DNA of 64,000 nucleotides from assembly GCA_050301235.1 (NCBI GenBank), contig JBNKZD010000204.1, positions 1 to 64,000 on the forward strand, given 5' to 3'. The notes under the pieces are model-generated. The model saw only the letters and a list, made by a program, of their open reading frames with translations, was not told where the DNA came from and searched no databases. Of the stretch, positions 36,908 to 45,178 are shown piece by piece. Within the stretch, counting starts at the first letter, position 1. Each line of letters opens with the position of its first letter. Made by a program: the position numbers and the translations under genes. Source of the stretch: JAFGIN01 sp050301235. GTDB lineage: Bacteria > Fibrobacterota > Chitinivibrionia > Chitinivibrionales > Chitinispirillaceae.

Positions 36908-37285
36908 ATGATACGGAGAATTCTAAGAATTGTAAAAGCGAATATCGAACATTCAACTCAGAAGTGGCAACATCCCCCCCGTTCAACATCATCAGATTAT
37001 GATAAAAAACAGTACACATTTAACGAGAACGCCTCCTCAGAACAAACGCCTCAAAAATCTACGAGTATAAATCAGCAAGTAATTGATGATCTCGCTTATT
37101 TTGGACTGAAACCACCATCAAGCCTTAAAGAAGTGACAGCAGCCCGTAATCGTGAAATGCTAAAATATCACCCTGATAAGTTTGCATCAGATCCGGAAAA
37201 GGCACAATATGCAAACGAAATCGCTCTTCTTTACAATACAGCATTCGACCGGTTAAAAATACATTTTAGCAATCAGGACAATTAA
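36908..37285 (+). CDS. J-domain (DnaJ-like) co-chaperone protein
   Basis: 125 residues. A basic N-terminus and a polar linker lead to a C-terminal J domain (about 60-120): YFGLKPPSSLKEV, MLKYHPDKFASDP (the invariant HPD), and ALLYNTAFDRL. It should stimulate a DnaK-type ATPase. J proteins next to PspA-type genes suggest delivery of a chaperone to the inner membrane. It follows the terminator, so it is probably transcribed separately or by read-through. Confidence 0.82.
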   Translation: MIRRILRIVKANIEHSTQKWQHPPRSTSSDYDKKQYTFNENASSEQTPQKSTSINQQVIDDLAYFGLKPPSSLKEVTAARNREMLKYHPDKFASDPEKAQYANEIALLYNTAFDRLKIHFSNQDN

Positions 37286-37439
37286 ACACCGTTCTTATTT
37301 GGCATACTCTAACACACGTGTATGTGTATCTGGAGCATGGAGACTATTTATCAGAGATTTCATTTAAAACGTCCTTTTGCAACAGATTTTGAATTTCAGA
37401 ACTCGCTAAAAGCGGGATATTTAATCCAGATTGATAATT

Positions 37440-38909
37440 CTATTGTACAGTTTTTTTCGGCTTTATTAGCAGCAATGTTACTCCAAAGACCACCAGAGAG
37501 ACGGCTACACCAAAAACCGATGTGTCGATTTTTGACAGTAGAGTGTACAGGTTCTCAGGAAAAACCGCTATGCCTTTTTCCTGAAGTCCAAGCAGCCCTT
37601 TGTATATCATAGCTGCAACAGTTGCTATTAACATGGTAAGGAGTATATGAAGCGAGAAGGCCCGTGAACGGTTTTTAAGAAGGGCCCCTGCAATTACAGG
37701 AAGAATAACCGCTGGTGCCCAGACATGATAGGTAAAAAGTAACAATCCGATAATATCTGACCAGAGCGTAGCTATCAGAACAGCCAGCACCCCGAGTGAA
37801 AAGGTGCATATACGTGCTATTGTCAAAAGAGAATGTTGGGGACTGTCTTTCCATTTCAGTTGATGTTCAAACAGGTCTTTCACAAAAATAGCAGTTGAAG
37901 AATTGAGCGCTGAGTCTGCAGATGACATGACAGCCATAAGAAGTGCGCCAACGATCAGCCCGGCAATAACTGCGTTGTTAAGATGCTGGATAACCATTGG
38001 GAGTGCCTGCTGTGGATCGATGTTCGGGAAATGGAGCCGGGCATAGAAAGAAATAAAAAAGAGAATAACCGGAAATGTGAGTGCAAGAAAAATACCTACT
38101 CCCGCAATGCCACGTCTGGTTTCTCTGATATCTTTACCAATGCAATAACGCGTAGCATAACCGGGGGCAAATGTTTCACCAAGTAAAAAAGCCAGAAACG
38201 TGGTAATAAGTGTAAGCCACCCCTTTCCACCGTGCAGGCTGAAAAAAGTATCGGGAATTTCAGAAGGGCTCACAGCAGCATTATGTACGATACCCGGAAT
38301 GCAAAATGCTACAGTTATGATAAACCCGACAAATAAAATTATAAACTGATAGACATCTGTATGAATAACTGCTTTTAATCCCCCTGCAGTACTGTAAATT
38401 ACCACTATAAGCCCGCCAGTAATTATTGCAATTCTAAGCACAGTGGTTGCGTTCGCAAATTGAGGAAGTATAGCAGAAAGAACACTTCCAAACGCAGCCA
38501 TCTGGGCTGCGACGATAAAAACCGAAAAAAGTAATGAAAGTATCAGGATAACAAATCGGGGTCCCTCTCCGAAACGATATCCAAAATAACCGGCGACTGT
38601 GTAAAGTTTTGCTTCTCTGAATTGTGGGGCAACTACAAGGCCGCTGAAAATAAAGTGGATATACCATCCGGTAGAAACAAGAACCATAAGAATTCCCCAA
38701 TCGTAGGTCTTCGCTATAGCTCCGATTGAGGCACCGCCACCAATAACAGTCGCTCCCATCGTACAAAACAAAAAAAACCAGTTAACTGATCTACCTGCAA
38801 CCAGAAAATCATCTGTACTTTCGATTTCACGTGCTTTTGATACACCCTTAACGAAAATAAAGAGCATATATGCAGCAACAATTATCCAGATAATGGTATT
38901 ATATTCCAA
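37440..38909 (-). CDS. Sodium:solute symporter (SSS family)
   Basis: 489 residues with about 13 hydrophobic segments. FLVAGRSVNWFF, GATVIGGGASIGAIAKTYDWGI, STAGGLKAVIHTDVYQFIILF and ALLMAVMSSADSALNSSTAIFVKDLF are typical SSS family segments. Na+-coupled uptake of a small organic solute (amino acid, carboxylate or osmolyte) is expected, but the substrate is not predictable. It lies 15 bases after the methyltransferase and converges on the J-domain gene. Confidence 0.9.
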   Translation of the reverse strand: MEYNTIIWIIVAAYMLFIFVKGVSKAREIESTDDFLVAGRSVNWFFLFCTMGATVIGGGASIGAIAKTYDWGILMVLVSTGWYIHFIFSGLVVAPQFREAKLYTVAGYFGYRFGEGPRFVILILSLLFSVFIVAAQMAAFGSVLSAILPQFANATTVLRIAIITGGLIVVIYSTAGGLKAVIHTDVYQFIILFVGFIITVAFCIPGIVHNAAVSPSEIPDTFFSLHGGKGWLTLITTFLAFLLGETFAPGYATRYCIGKDIRETRRGIAGVGIFLALTFPVILFFISFYARLHFPNIDPQQALPMVIQHLNNAVIAGLIVGALLMAVMSSADSALNSSTAIFVKDLFEHQLKWKDSPQHSLLTIARICTFSLGVLAVLIATLWSDIIGLLLFTYHVWAPAVILPVIAGALLKNRSRAFSLHILLTMLIATVAAMIYKGLLGLQEKGIAVFPENLYTLLSKIDTSVFGVAVSLVVFGVTLLLIKPKKTVQ

Positions 38910-38924
38910 TGGTTCGTCTCCGTT

Positions 38925-39971
38925 CTACCGATTCAGGGGGGTAAGGTTCCAGTTACGTGCTAATGGTTCAAATGCTCCATTATAATCAACAACGGCAAGT
39001 TGTGCAGGTTCTCCCCGGAGACGATCCAACTGATATCCGGGTATATGCCACAGTGTGCCATCTTCCCAGAACTCTCTCATCCAATCTTTGATCTTTTCTG
39101 TTGAATACCAGTTGGAATGGTATTCATTGTAGGTATCGATATGCCCGGTTTCGATAACTTTTTTTACAGCATCACTGTTACGATAAAGTTTAAAATTATG
39201 TTCGATGCACTTGTTATCATTGTTGAAGACATCAACCAGAATAGTTTGCTCCCTGTCATAAGCTCGTTTATAACAATTTGGTACAAGCGTATTACCCGGT
39301 TTTGCATAACTATTGGGAGTGAGCCAGCAGGGTTGTCCACTTACATCCATAGTCGATTCATAGTTCCCAAGAGCATATCCTTCGACTGCTTCCCGACAGT
39401 AACAACTTATGAGTGCTATGCCATTCTTTGGTTTAACATACCGCTGCATAACCTTGAAAAGATTACATGCCCCCTCCTCTCCCTGCATCACCCCGATGGA
39501 GTTACATACACTGAGTGCCAGAGGGATATGTTCACCGGTATAGGGTTCAACATCAAATGCAGAACCGATATCGAAAGCAAGGTATTCTGGATAGAGAGAA
39601 GCAAGTCCAGCTGAAACAAGGTTCTGCCGTGCGATCTCAATCATCTGCTCCGAAAAATCAATACCCCCGACATGATTCAATCCACCCTTTTTGGGGTGTA
39701 TCCGTTTACCTTCAGAGGTAGAAGAGCTATCTTTTAGAAATGGAGCGAGGAGTGTATGGATTCTTCCCGAACCGCATCCGAAATCGTAGCAATCCAGAGT
39801 CAATGATCGGTCACGGGTGAGAAATAGAACAAGCTTATCAATAAAGCTATGCTCAAATGATTCATATGCGGTAACATCCGGATGCCCGCGTACAATTTGA
39901 CGTTCATAGGTAATGGCACATTGTTCCCAGATTGCCCTGTCATGTTCATAGCGATGCGGTTGAGTAATCAT
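38925..39971 (-). CDS. SAM-dependent methyltransferase
   Basis: 348 residues. Motif I is CYDFGCGSGRIHTLL (61-75), followed by GGIDFSEQMIEIARQNL. An insert (about 80-100) separates motif I from this strand. The C-terminal region is long and carries GHIDTYNEYHSNWYSTEKIKDWM. The substrate is unknown. Pairing with an SSS symporter suggests that it modifies the imported solute. The upstream intergenic region contains repeat copy B. Confidence 0.75.
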   Translation of the reverse strand: MITQPHRYEHDRAIWEQCAITYERQIVRGHPDVTAYESFEHSFIDKLVLFLTRDRSLTLDCYDFGCGSGRIHTLLAPFLKDSSSTSEGKRIHPKKGGLNHVGGIDFSEQMIEIARQNLVSAGLASLYPEYLAFDIGSAFDVEPYTGEHIPLALSVCNSIGVMQGEEGACNLFKVMQRYVKPKNGIALISCYCREAVEGYALGNYESTMDVSGQPCWLTPNSYAKPGNTLVPNCYKRAYDREQTILVDVFNNDNKCIEHNFKLYRNSDAVKKVIETGHIDTYNEYHSNWYSTEKIKDWMREFWEDGTLWHIPGYQLDRLRGEPAQLAVVDYNGAFEPLARNWNLTPLNR

Positions 39972-39996
39972 AAATAAATCCCGTAAAATGTAAACC

Positions 39997-40067
39997 TATA
40001 CTGCAAACGGCTTAAATGTTAATCTTTGCGGTAATCGCAAAGTTGTAATTGATCCGTTCACAGTATA
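39997..40067. repeat. MITE-like inverted-repeat element, copy B (uninterrupted)
   Basis: Ends TATACTGCAAACGG (39997-40010) and CCGTTCACAGTATA (40054-40067) are imperfect inverted repeats. The inside includes TTTGCGGTAATCGCAAAG, itself a palindrome. About 45 bases at the left and 20 at the right match copy A at 22960-23164. Confidence 0.7.
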
Positions 40068-40125
40068 TTTAGTCTGAAAAAAACACACTTGTCAAACGAT
40101 TGTTATTTGTGACTGTTTTTCACTT

Positions 40126-41220
40126 TTATGGTGAGGAATCAGTGTCCCTTATAAGTACCTTGGGAATGTAGCGCCCATTCATAAGGCGTAATAGTGCAGA
40201 GTAGGTAAGTTTAAAAGATAGCGTATCACCAACGCTTGCAGTGTCGGTGTCATCATCAATATGCACAACACTTATATCGCTGCTGGCACCTACAATATGA
40301 CAGCTATCAGAAAGTGGAATAAGACCACGTACATCGGTATCGAGTTCACCAATTGTTATAAGAGCTCGCTTTCCGCGTTGTCCAGGAGTAAGCTCACATT
40401 CGTTAGTGTAGGTATCAAAAGGAGCCAAATTCGCAACTTCACCAACTGGCACCATACTTTTCCTTTTGATTTCAGCAATCTCGGCCTCAAGGATAAATGT
40501 ATCATCACGGAATTCATTCAGGATACCACCATTAACAAGATCTCTGCCAAGAAATACCGATTCACCAATTCGCCAGTGATTAATCGCATCTGGAACATGA
40601 TTTTTATCCAGTAGCGAAAGTGTGGCACTGGTTCCAGCCGAGATCAATTTCAGTTTGTGTCCGAATTTCAATTCAAGAAGTTCCCGATAAAGGACAAGCT
40701 GCATAAGTTGGTCGATATTTGGTATAACCCCGGAAAGGCATCCGATATTTGCACCAATACCAAGCACTTCAATATTTGGTAAGGAAAATATGTTGGTGTA
40801 AAAGTCAATAAGACTGCCGGGAAGTACCCCCTCCCTGAGATCTCCAAGTTCAATCATAACTATAATTTTATGAATCTTTCCTGCAGCTCTTGCAACCTGA
40901 TCAAGCTTCCGTATTGTGCTGATTTCACTATTAAGGCTTACTTCCGCGATATTTGCAACATCTTCGGTAATTGAAGGGGGAGGAACTCTAAGATACCAGC
41001 GTTCGATGGAAGGACAGATTGATGCAAATGAACGTATATTTTCTAACCGGGTATCACCAAATGAATGGATACCCATTGCAAAAAGCTCTTTTAAAATGCT
41101 TTCATTACCGCAGAGTACCTTTGTTACCAATGTCCATGAGCTGTTACGAAGGCTAACAATGCGGTCAACCTGTTTTATATTGTGTCTGAGAGCATCAATG
41201 TTGATACAAAGTTTGCTCAT
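40126..41220 (-). CDS. Alanine/ornithine racemase family PLP-dependent enzyme
   Basis: 364 residues. It has the alanine-racemase-type fold III barrel with the PLP lysine in LVTKVLCGN (K34), then GIHSFGDTRLENI, IVMIELGDLREGVLP, GIGANIGCLSG and AGTSATLSLL. The pattern matches the ornithine/YhfX racemase branch better than classic Alr. It should racemise or otherwise transform a D/L-amino acid. Its ATG overlaps the upstream GNAT stop (ATGA). Confidence 0.82.
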   Translation of the reverse strand: MSKLCINIDALRHNIKQVDRIVSLRNSSWTLVTKVLCGNESILKELFAMGIHSFGDTRLENIRSFASICPSIERWYLRVPPPSITEDVANIAEVSLNSEISTIRKLDQVARAAGKIHKIIVMIELGDLREGVLPGSLIDFYTNIFSLPNIEVLGIGANIGCLSGVIPNIDQLMQLVLYRELLELKFGHKLKLISAGTSATLSLLDKNHVPDAINHWRIGESVFLGRDLVNGGILNEFRDDTFILEAEIAEIKRKSMVPVGEVANLAPFDTYTNECELTPGQRGKRALITIGELDTDVRGLIPLSDSCHIVGASSDISVVHIDDDTDTASVGDTLSFKLTYSALLRLMNGRYIPKVLIRDTDSSP

Positions 41221-41666
41221 TGGGCTCCTCCATCACGATAGAGGCGCATATCGATATAGGAAGCTGTGAAACCTGTTCTCTCGTAAAGTTTTCGGGCTGG
41301 ATTCTCTGCTTCAACATGAAGTTTTATAGGACCTTGAGTAATCTCAATAGCTTTTAAGAGTAATTTGGTTCCTATTCCACGGCCTCGAAGTGAGGTATCA
41401 ACGGCTAGAAACAGAAGTAAATTGGGGGGAATATACCCCGACATTCCTGTAGAAAGCATTACCAGTGCCCCGGCAGGAATATCGTTCTCAGTTGCACAAA
41501 TAATAAATCCTCCTGGTGCCGGACGTCCTTCAAGGGCATCATATACACCCTTTTGAGTATCAATAAAAGAATCATTGAATGGATACATCCAGCGGTGCAA
41601 TTGTTCTATCAAGACAGTAAGAGGAAAGACAATTGGAAGTGACGAAATGTTTTTTGCAACAATCAA
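41217..41666 (-). CDS. GNAT family N-acetyltransferase
   Basis: 149 residues from a TTG start. LLFLAVDTSLRGRGIGTKLLLKAIE holds the acyl-CoA loop RGRGIG (94-99), and HVEAENPARKLYERTGF is the C-terminal GNAT element. The enzyme acetylates an amine and may act on the amino acid handled by the racemase. Start choice is odd: a strong AAGGAGGA (41691-41684) is about 19 bases from the TTG but only 6 bases from an in-frame ATC (41678-41676). Initiation at a rare AUC, adding four residues, is possible. Confidence 0.82.
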   Translation of the reverse strand: MIVAKNISSLPIVFPLTVLIEQLHRWMYPFNDSFIDTQKGVYDALEGRPAPGGFIICATENDIPAGALVMLSTGMSGYIPPNLLLFLAVDTSLRGRGIGTKLLLKAIEITQGPIKLHVEAENPARKLYERTGFTASYIDMRLYRDGGAQ

Positions 41667-42165
41667 GTCAAGAGAGATGTAGTTCCTCCTTGTTTTGTGT
41701 GTAAATAATATCGGTATTGCATTTTATTGAAAGATAATCAATCGTACGAAAGAATGCAAATATTCTTCAAGTTTGCAAAAACACAATTATGCTGGCGATT
41801 TTAGTGCGGCTAACCATTTTGTGAAGAGATAGCACCGAAATGACCGTTTTTATTCAGGTAAGACAGTAAACGCATGTAACCTGGGTATCTTCCAGCAAGA
41901 ATCGATTTTGCTATATCATTTGCGAACGAGATGCGTTAGGGTAGTAGTCAAAAAATAATAATATATTCCATTAACAATTATGGAAAAATATCTGGACGTT
42001 CGATTCTTAAACGCAACTAATTTTATTAATATCAAATTCCAGACGCTTCAGATATCAGTGTGGAGAATATGGAAATAGCAGACATACTGACTAAAGCGTA
42101 ATTGTCAAGCAAAGTATTACAGGATTACTCAAAACACGTAAAGCTTTGCGCGATTGTCTTGGATT
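41667..42165. other. Intergenic spacer
   Basis: AT-rich, no supported gene. It should contain the promoter of the minus-strand GNAT/racemase operon. It ends at the PAS-like fragment. Confidence 0.3.
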
Positions 42166-42321
42166 ATGACATCACTGAACTGTGCAGCTATTCTGGTAAG
42201 CCTTGCAGATGCGGTTATTGTCACTGATGAGACCGGCCAGATTGTTGCTACAGACAGAGGCAAACCGGTGAAGCTTTTTACAATAATGAAGGCCCTACAT
42301 GCCAAAATGGAAATAATATGA
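42166..42321 (+). pseudogene. PAS-domain fragment
   Basis: A 51-codon frame reads ILVSLADAVIVTDETGQIV followed by RGKPVKLF. This matches the first strands of a PAS domain (DAVIVTDE.G.I), but the central 30-40 residues of a PAS fold are missing. There is no N- or C-terminal partner domain. It looks like the last remnant of a sensor protein. Confidence 0.5.
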
Positions 42322-42329
42322 TATATAGC

Positions 42330-44432
42330 TCATGCTAACGTTCGTACGTACTTTTCTCTTTCCCATAAACGTGTCTTTGCTACCGCAATAAATGCATTTT
42401 CATCCCTGGAATCCACGACCCCGGCATCCTGTTCGATAGTAGCCATCTTCAAAAGGGCCCGTCCTCCATTGTCAACAGCGATCCCTTTCAGATGACCGAA
42501 AGCATCGCGTACAAAATCTATTGCTGCGCTTTCTGTTAACAGCATTTTTACGCCTCCGTCGGAGAGAAGGACTGCGATTGCATCGAAAAACACCGATGGT
42601 GTACCTGCGAGTTGTCCGTCTGCTGCGATTATCGATCCATCATTCAGCCTTGTTTCACCCACTTTTGGAGCAATGATCTTTACGGTTGCACCAGCTTTGA
42701 TTACGGCTTTTTTAATGTTTTCAATAGAAACGGAATCTGATCCATCCGCAATTAAAATTCCTATTGAGCGTCCCTCAAGAGTATCTTTCATCTTACCTGT
42801 AATCTGCAATGCAGGGGAAGGCTCCAGATTTTTAACCGGTGAAGCGGCCTTTGGCGCATCCGGTAGTGTATTTAGTCCGAGCCCTGCTCCGACCCGCGAA
42901 GCGAGCTCCTCCTGGATGTGTCGCAAATGACCAACGATCGCTTTGCGCACATGCATGTGTTCAACTTTGGAAAGCTCAAAAACAAGCGCAGATGCGATGT
43001 GCGCCTGTTCATAAGCGGATTGGCTCAGATAAAACTGTCGCGCCTGGCTGTAATGGTCTGCAAAGCTTTCGGCACGGATACGGCCTTTTTCACCAGTCTC
43101 AGATACGGCCTTACTATGAAAACTTCCTGATGGTGTTTCGCGAGGTGAACAGTCGGACAACGTGTTGGGTTCGTACGATACACGACCTGCCGGTTGACCC
43201 ATTTGCATATGCCCATCACGCTGCAGGTTGCTAAACGGGCATTTGGGTGCATTAACCGGAATCTGGTTGAAATTTGATGTCCCCAGTCTTGATAGTTGCG
43301 TGTCAAGATAGGAAAATAATCGGCCCTGCAGCAGCGGATCATTTGAGAAATCGATTCCGGGGACAATATTTGCAGGACAGTATGCAACCTGCTCGGTTTC
43401 GGCGAAGAAATTGTTCGGCCAGCGGTTCAGTACCATCCGTCCGATCACTTGCAAAGGAACCAGCTCTTCAGGAACAAGCTTGGTAGCATCGAGGTGATCA
43501 AAGGGAAATGTATCCGCCTGTTCCTGAGTGAAAAGCTGAACCGCGAATTCCCACTCGGGGAAATTTCCTGCCTGAATAGCCTCGAACATATCGCGACGAT
43601 GAAAATCGGGATCTGCGCCGGAAATCTTGATAGTTTCATCCCAGATAGTGGACTGCAATCCAAGTTTTGGACGCCAGTGAAATTTGACAAAGGTCGACTC
43701 ACCTTTGTCGTTTATTAATCTGAAGCTGTTTACGCCAAAGCCTTCGATCATACGAAGCGAACGCGGTAGTGTACGATCAGACATGATCCACATCACCATA
43801 TGCATCGATTCCGGTGTGAGCGAAATGAAATCCCAGAAGGTGTCATGTGCAGTAGCTGACTGTGGGAAACCACGGTCGGGTTCCATTTTTACGGCATGGA
43901 TCAGGTCGGGAAATTTAATGGCATCCTGAATGAAAAAAACCGGGATGTTATTCCCAACCAGGTCCCAGTTACCTTCTTTTGTGTAAAACTTAACGGCAAA
44001 CCCGCGTACATCACGAGGCGTATCTATTGATCCCGCACCGCCTGCTACGGTTGACAATCTGGTGAACACCGGTGTCCTTTCGTTTACCTCGGTTAAAATT
44101 CTGGCTGTGGTGTATTGTCTAAGAGAAGTGGTCAGTTCGAAAAAGCCATGAACACCTGTTGCACGAGCGTGAACGATGCGTTCGGGAATACGCTCGTGGT
44201 CGAAATGCATGATTTTTTCGCGAAGGATAAAATCTTCAAGAAGAGCAGGACCGCGTGAATTAGCCTTCAAAGAGTTTTGATCATCGGAAAGTGTAACCCC
44301 CTGGTTCGTGGTGAGCACGGGGTGAGTTCCACCAGCAATTTGATGCAACTCGCCACCAGTACCAATTAGTGAATCATCGCTGAGAGCAACATTTTTTACC
44401 TGTTTATTTTTTTGGGAATTGTCATTACTCAT
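42330..44432 (-). CDS. katE: Large-subunit catalase (HPII/KatE type)
   Basis: 700 residues. The heme catalase core contains ERIVHARATGVHG (catalytic H88), DLVGNNIPVFFIQD (the catalytic Asn near 161) and RLFSYLDTQLSR (proximal heme ligand Y375). A C-terminal DJ-1/flavodoxin-like domain (about 540-690; SIGILIADGSDS, IIAADGQLAG) identifies the large clade-2 type. It decomposes H2O2 in the cytoplasm. An aerotolerance role fits its position as a single gene. The C-terminus ends 9 bases from the PAS fragment. Confidence 0.93.
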   Translation of the reverse strand: MSNDNSQKNKQVKNVALSDDSLIGTGGELHQIAGGTHPVLTTNQGVTLSDDQNSLKANSRGPALLEDFILREKIMHFDHERIPERIVHARATGVHGFFELTTSLRQYTTARILTEVNERTPVFTRLSTVAGGAGSIDTPRDVRGFAVKFYTKEGNWDLVGNNIPVFFIQDAIKFPDLIHAVKMEPDRGFPQSATAHDTFWDFISLTPESMHMVMWIMSDRTLPRSLRMIEGFGVNSFRLINDKGESTFVKFHWRPKLGLQSTIWDETIKISGADPDFHRRDMFEAIQAGNFPEWEFAVQLFTQEQADTFPFDHLDATKLVPEELVPLQVIGRMVLNRWPNNFFAETEQVAYCPANIVPGIDFSNDPLLQGRLFSYLDTQLSRLGTSNFNQIPVNAPKCPFSNLQRDGHMQMGQPAGRVSYEPNTLSDCSPRETPSGSFHSKAVSETGEKGRIRAESFADHYSQARQFYLSQSAYEQAHIASALVFELSKVEHMHVRKAIVGHLRHIQEELASRVGAGLGLNTLPDAPKAASPVKNLEPSPALQITGKMKDTLEGRSIGILIADGSDSVSIENIKKAVIKAGATVKIIAPKVGETRLNDGSIIAADGQLAGTPSVFFDAIAVLLSDGGVKMLLTESAAIDFVRDAFGHLKGIAVDNGGRALLKMATIEQDAGVVDSRDENAFIAVAKTRLWEREKYVRTLA

Positions 44433-44759
44433 AGGTGGATCCCCTTTTGTAAAATATTTATTCAGACCTGGAGGGAAAAGAAATAATAGAAAGTAACCCG
44501 GGCAACATCGACATCGCGTTTTTCTTCAATAGCATGTGTTGAGTCAGTGTAATGGAGCGAATTTCACGCCAGCAAAATATGGATTCGATGAAGGATGGAG
44601 AATGAACATAAATCAGAATTCTTCATTATCACCTTCGAATCAAAAACCCTTCCCCGGATGCGGAATTAAAAAATTATTGCGATAGACGCTCCTCCACCGC
44701 AGAACTGTGAAAATCCCAGAAAAAGTCTCAATGCTACTATAGAAAATATCGTAATTAGC
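44433..44759. other. katE upstream region
   Basis: No gene seen. It should carry the katE promoter, but no OxyR-like or PerR-like box was recognised. Confidence 0.3.
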
Positions 44760-45050
44760 TCAGTTGTGTGTGCAGTTCATCCGATCGATCGATATGAGAA
44801 TGATCTGCATACACCTTTTGGAGCAGATCCCTGATTCTTTTCCCAGTTTATGCATTGAAAGGAAATCCAGCACCCAGTCAAGATACTCCTGTCCGGCTCT
44901 TATGCTCTCTACTGCAGCAGCCAGTTATGGATTGTTTCTGCATGCTCTTGTCAGGGCTTTCAAAAAATTCTTTCTTACTATGTTTGCTCCAGGCTTGATT
45001 GCATCCCACACTTTTTTAGCTGTTGACTCCATATCAACATAGGTGGTCAT
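44760..45050 (-). pseudogene. Decayed small open frame, unidentified
   Basis: From an ATG at 45050 the frame reads TTYVDMESTAKKVWDAIKPG ... FLKALTRACRNNP, then a TAA, then continues in the same frame (LAAAVESIRAGQEYLDWVL ...) to a TGA at 44760. The protein-like quality across the stop suggests one nonsense mutation in a short alpha-helical protein. No family was recognised. It follows the kinase gene at 45179 on the same strand. Confidence 0.35.
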
Positions 45051-45108
45051 CTGTTTCGAACAAAACTACATTTAAAGGTTCTTTTTAAAAATAGCTTCAA
45101 TAGCCATA

Positions 45109-45126
45109 GGGTATTTATTGTCTTAG
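45109..45126 (+). repeat. 18-bp direct repeat, left copy
   Basis: GGGTATTTATTGTCTTAG here and GGGTGCTTATTGTCTTAG at 52110-52127 match at 16 of 18 bases in the same orientation. They bracket the SBP-kinase-kinase block. Confidence 0.35.
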
Positions 45127-45178
45127 CCCGGCTTTACAAGAACCCCATTGAGGCTGGTTCCATTGTTTCGGCGTTCTT

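Noticed and set aside
37322..37612. 96-codon plus-strand frame at the symporter 3' end
   Set aside because: Largely antisense to the SSS symporter gene, with no ribosome binding site or motif.
44764..45042. 92-codon plus-strand frame
   Set aside because: The opposite strand reads more like protein (decayed frame 44760-45050). This frame shows no family signal.
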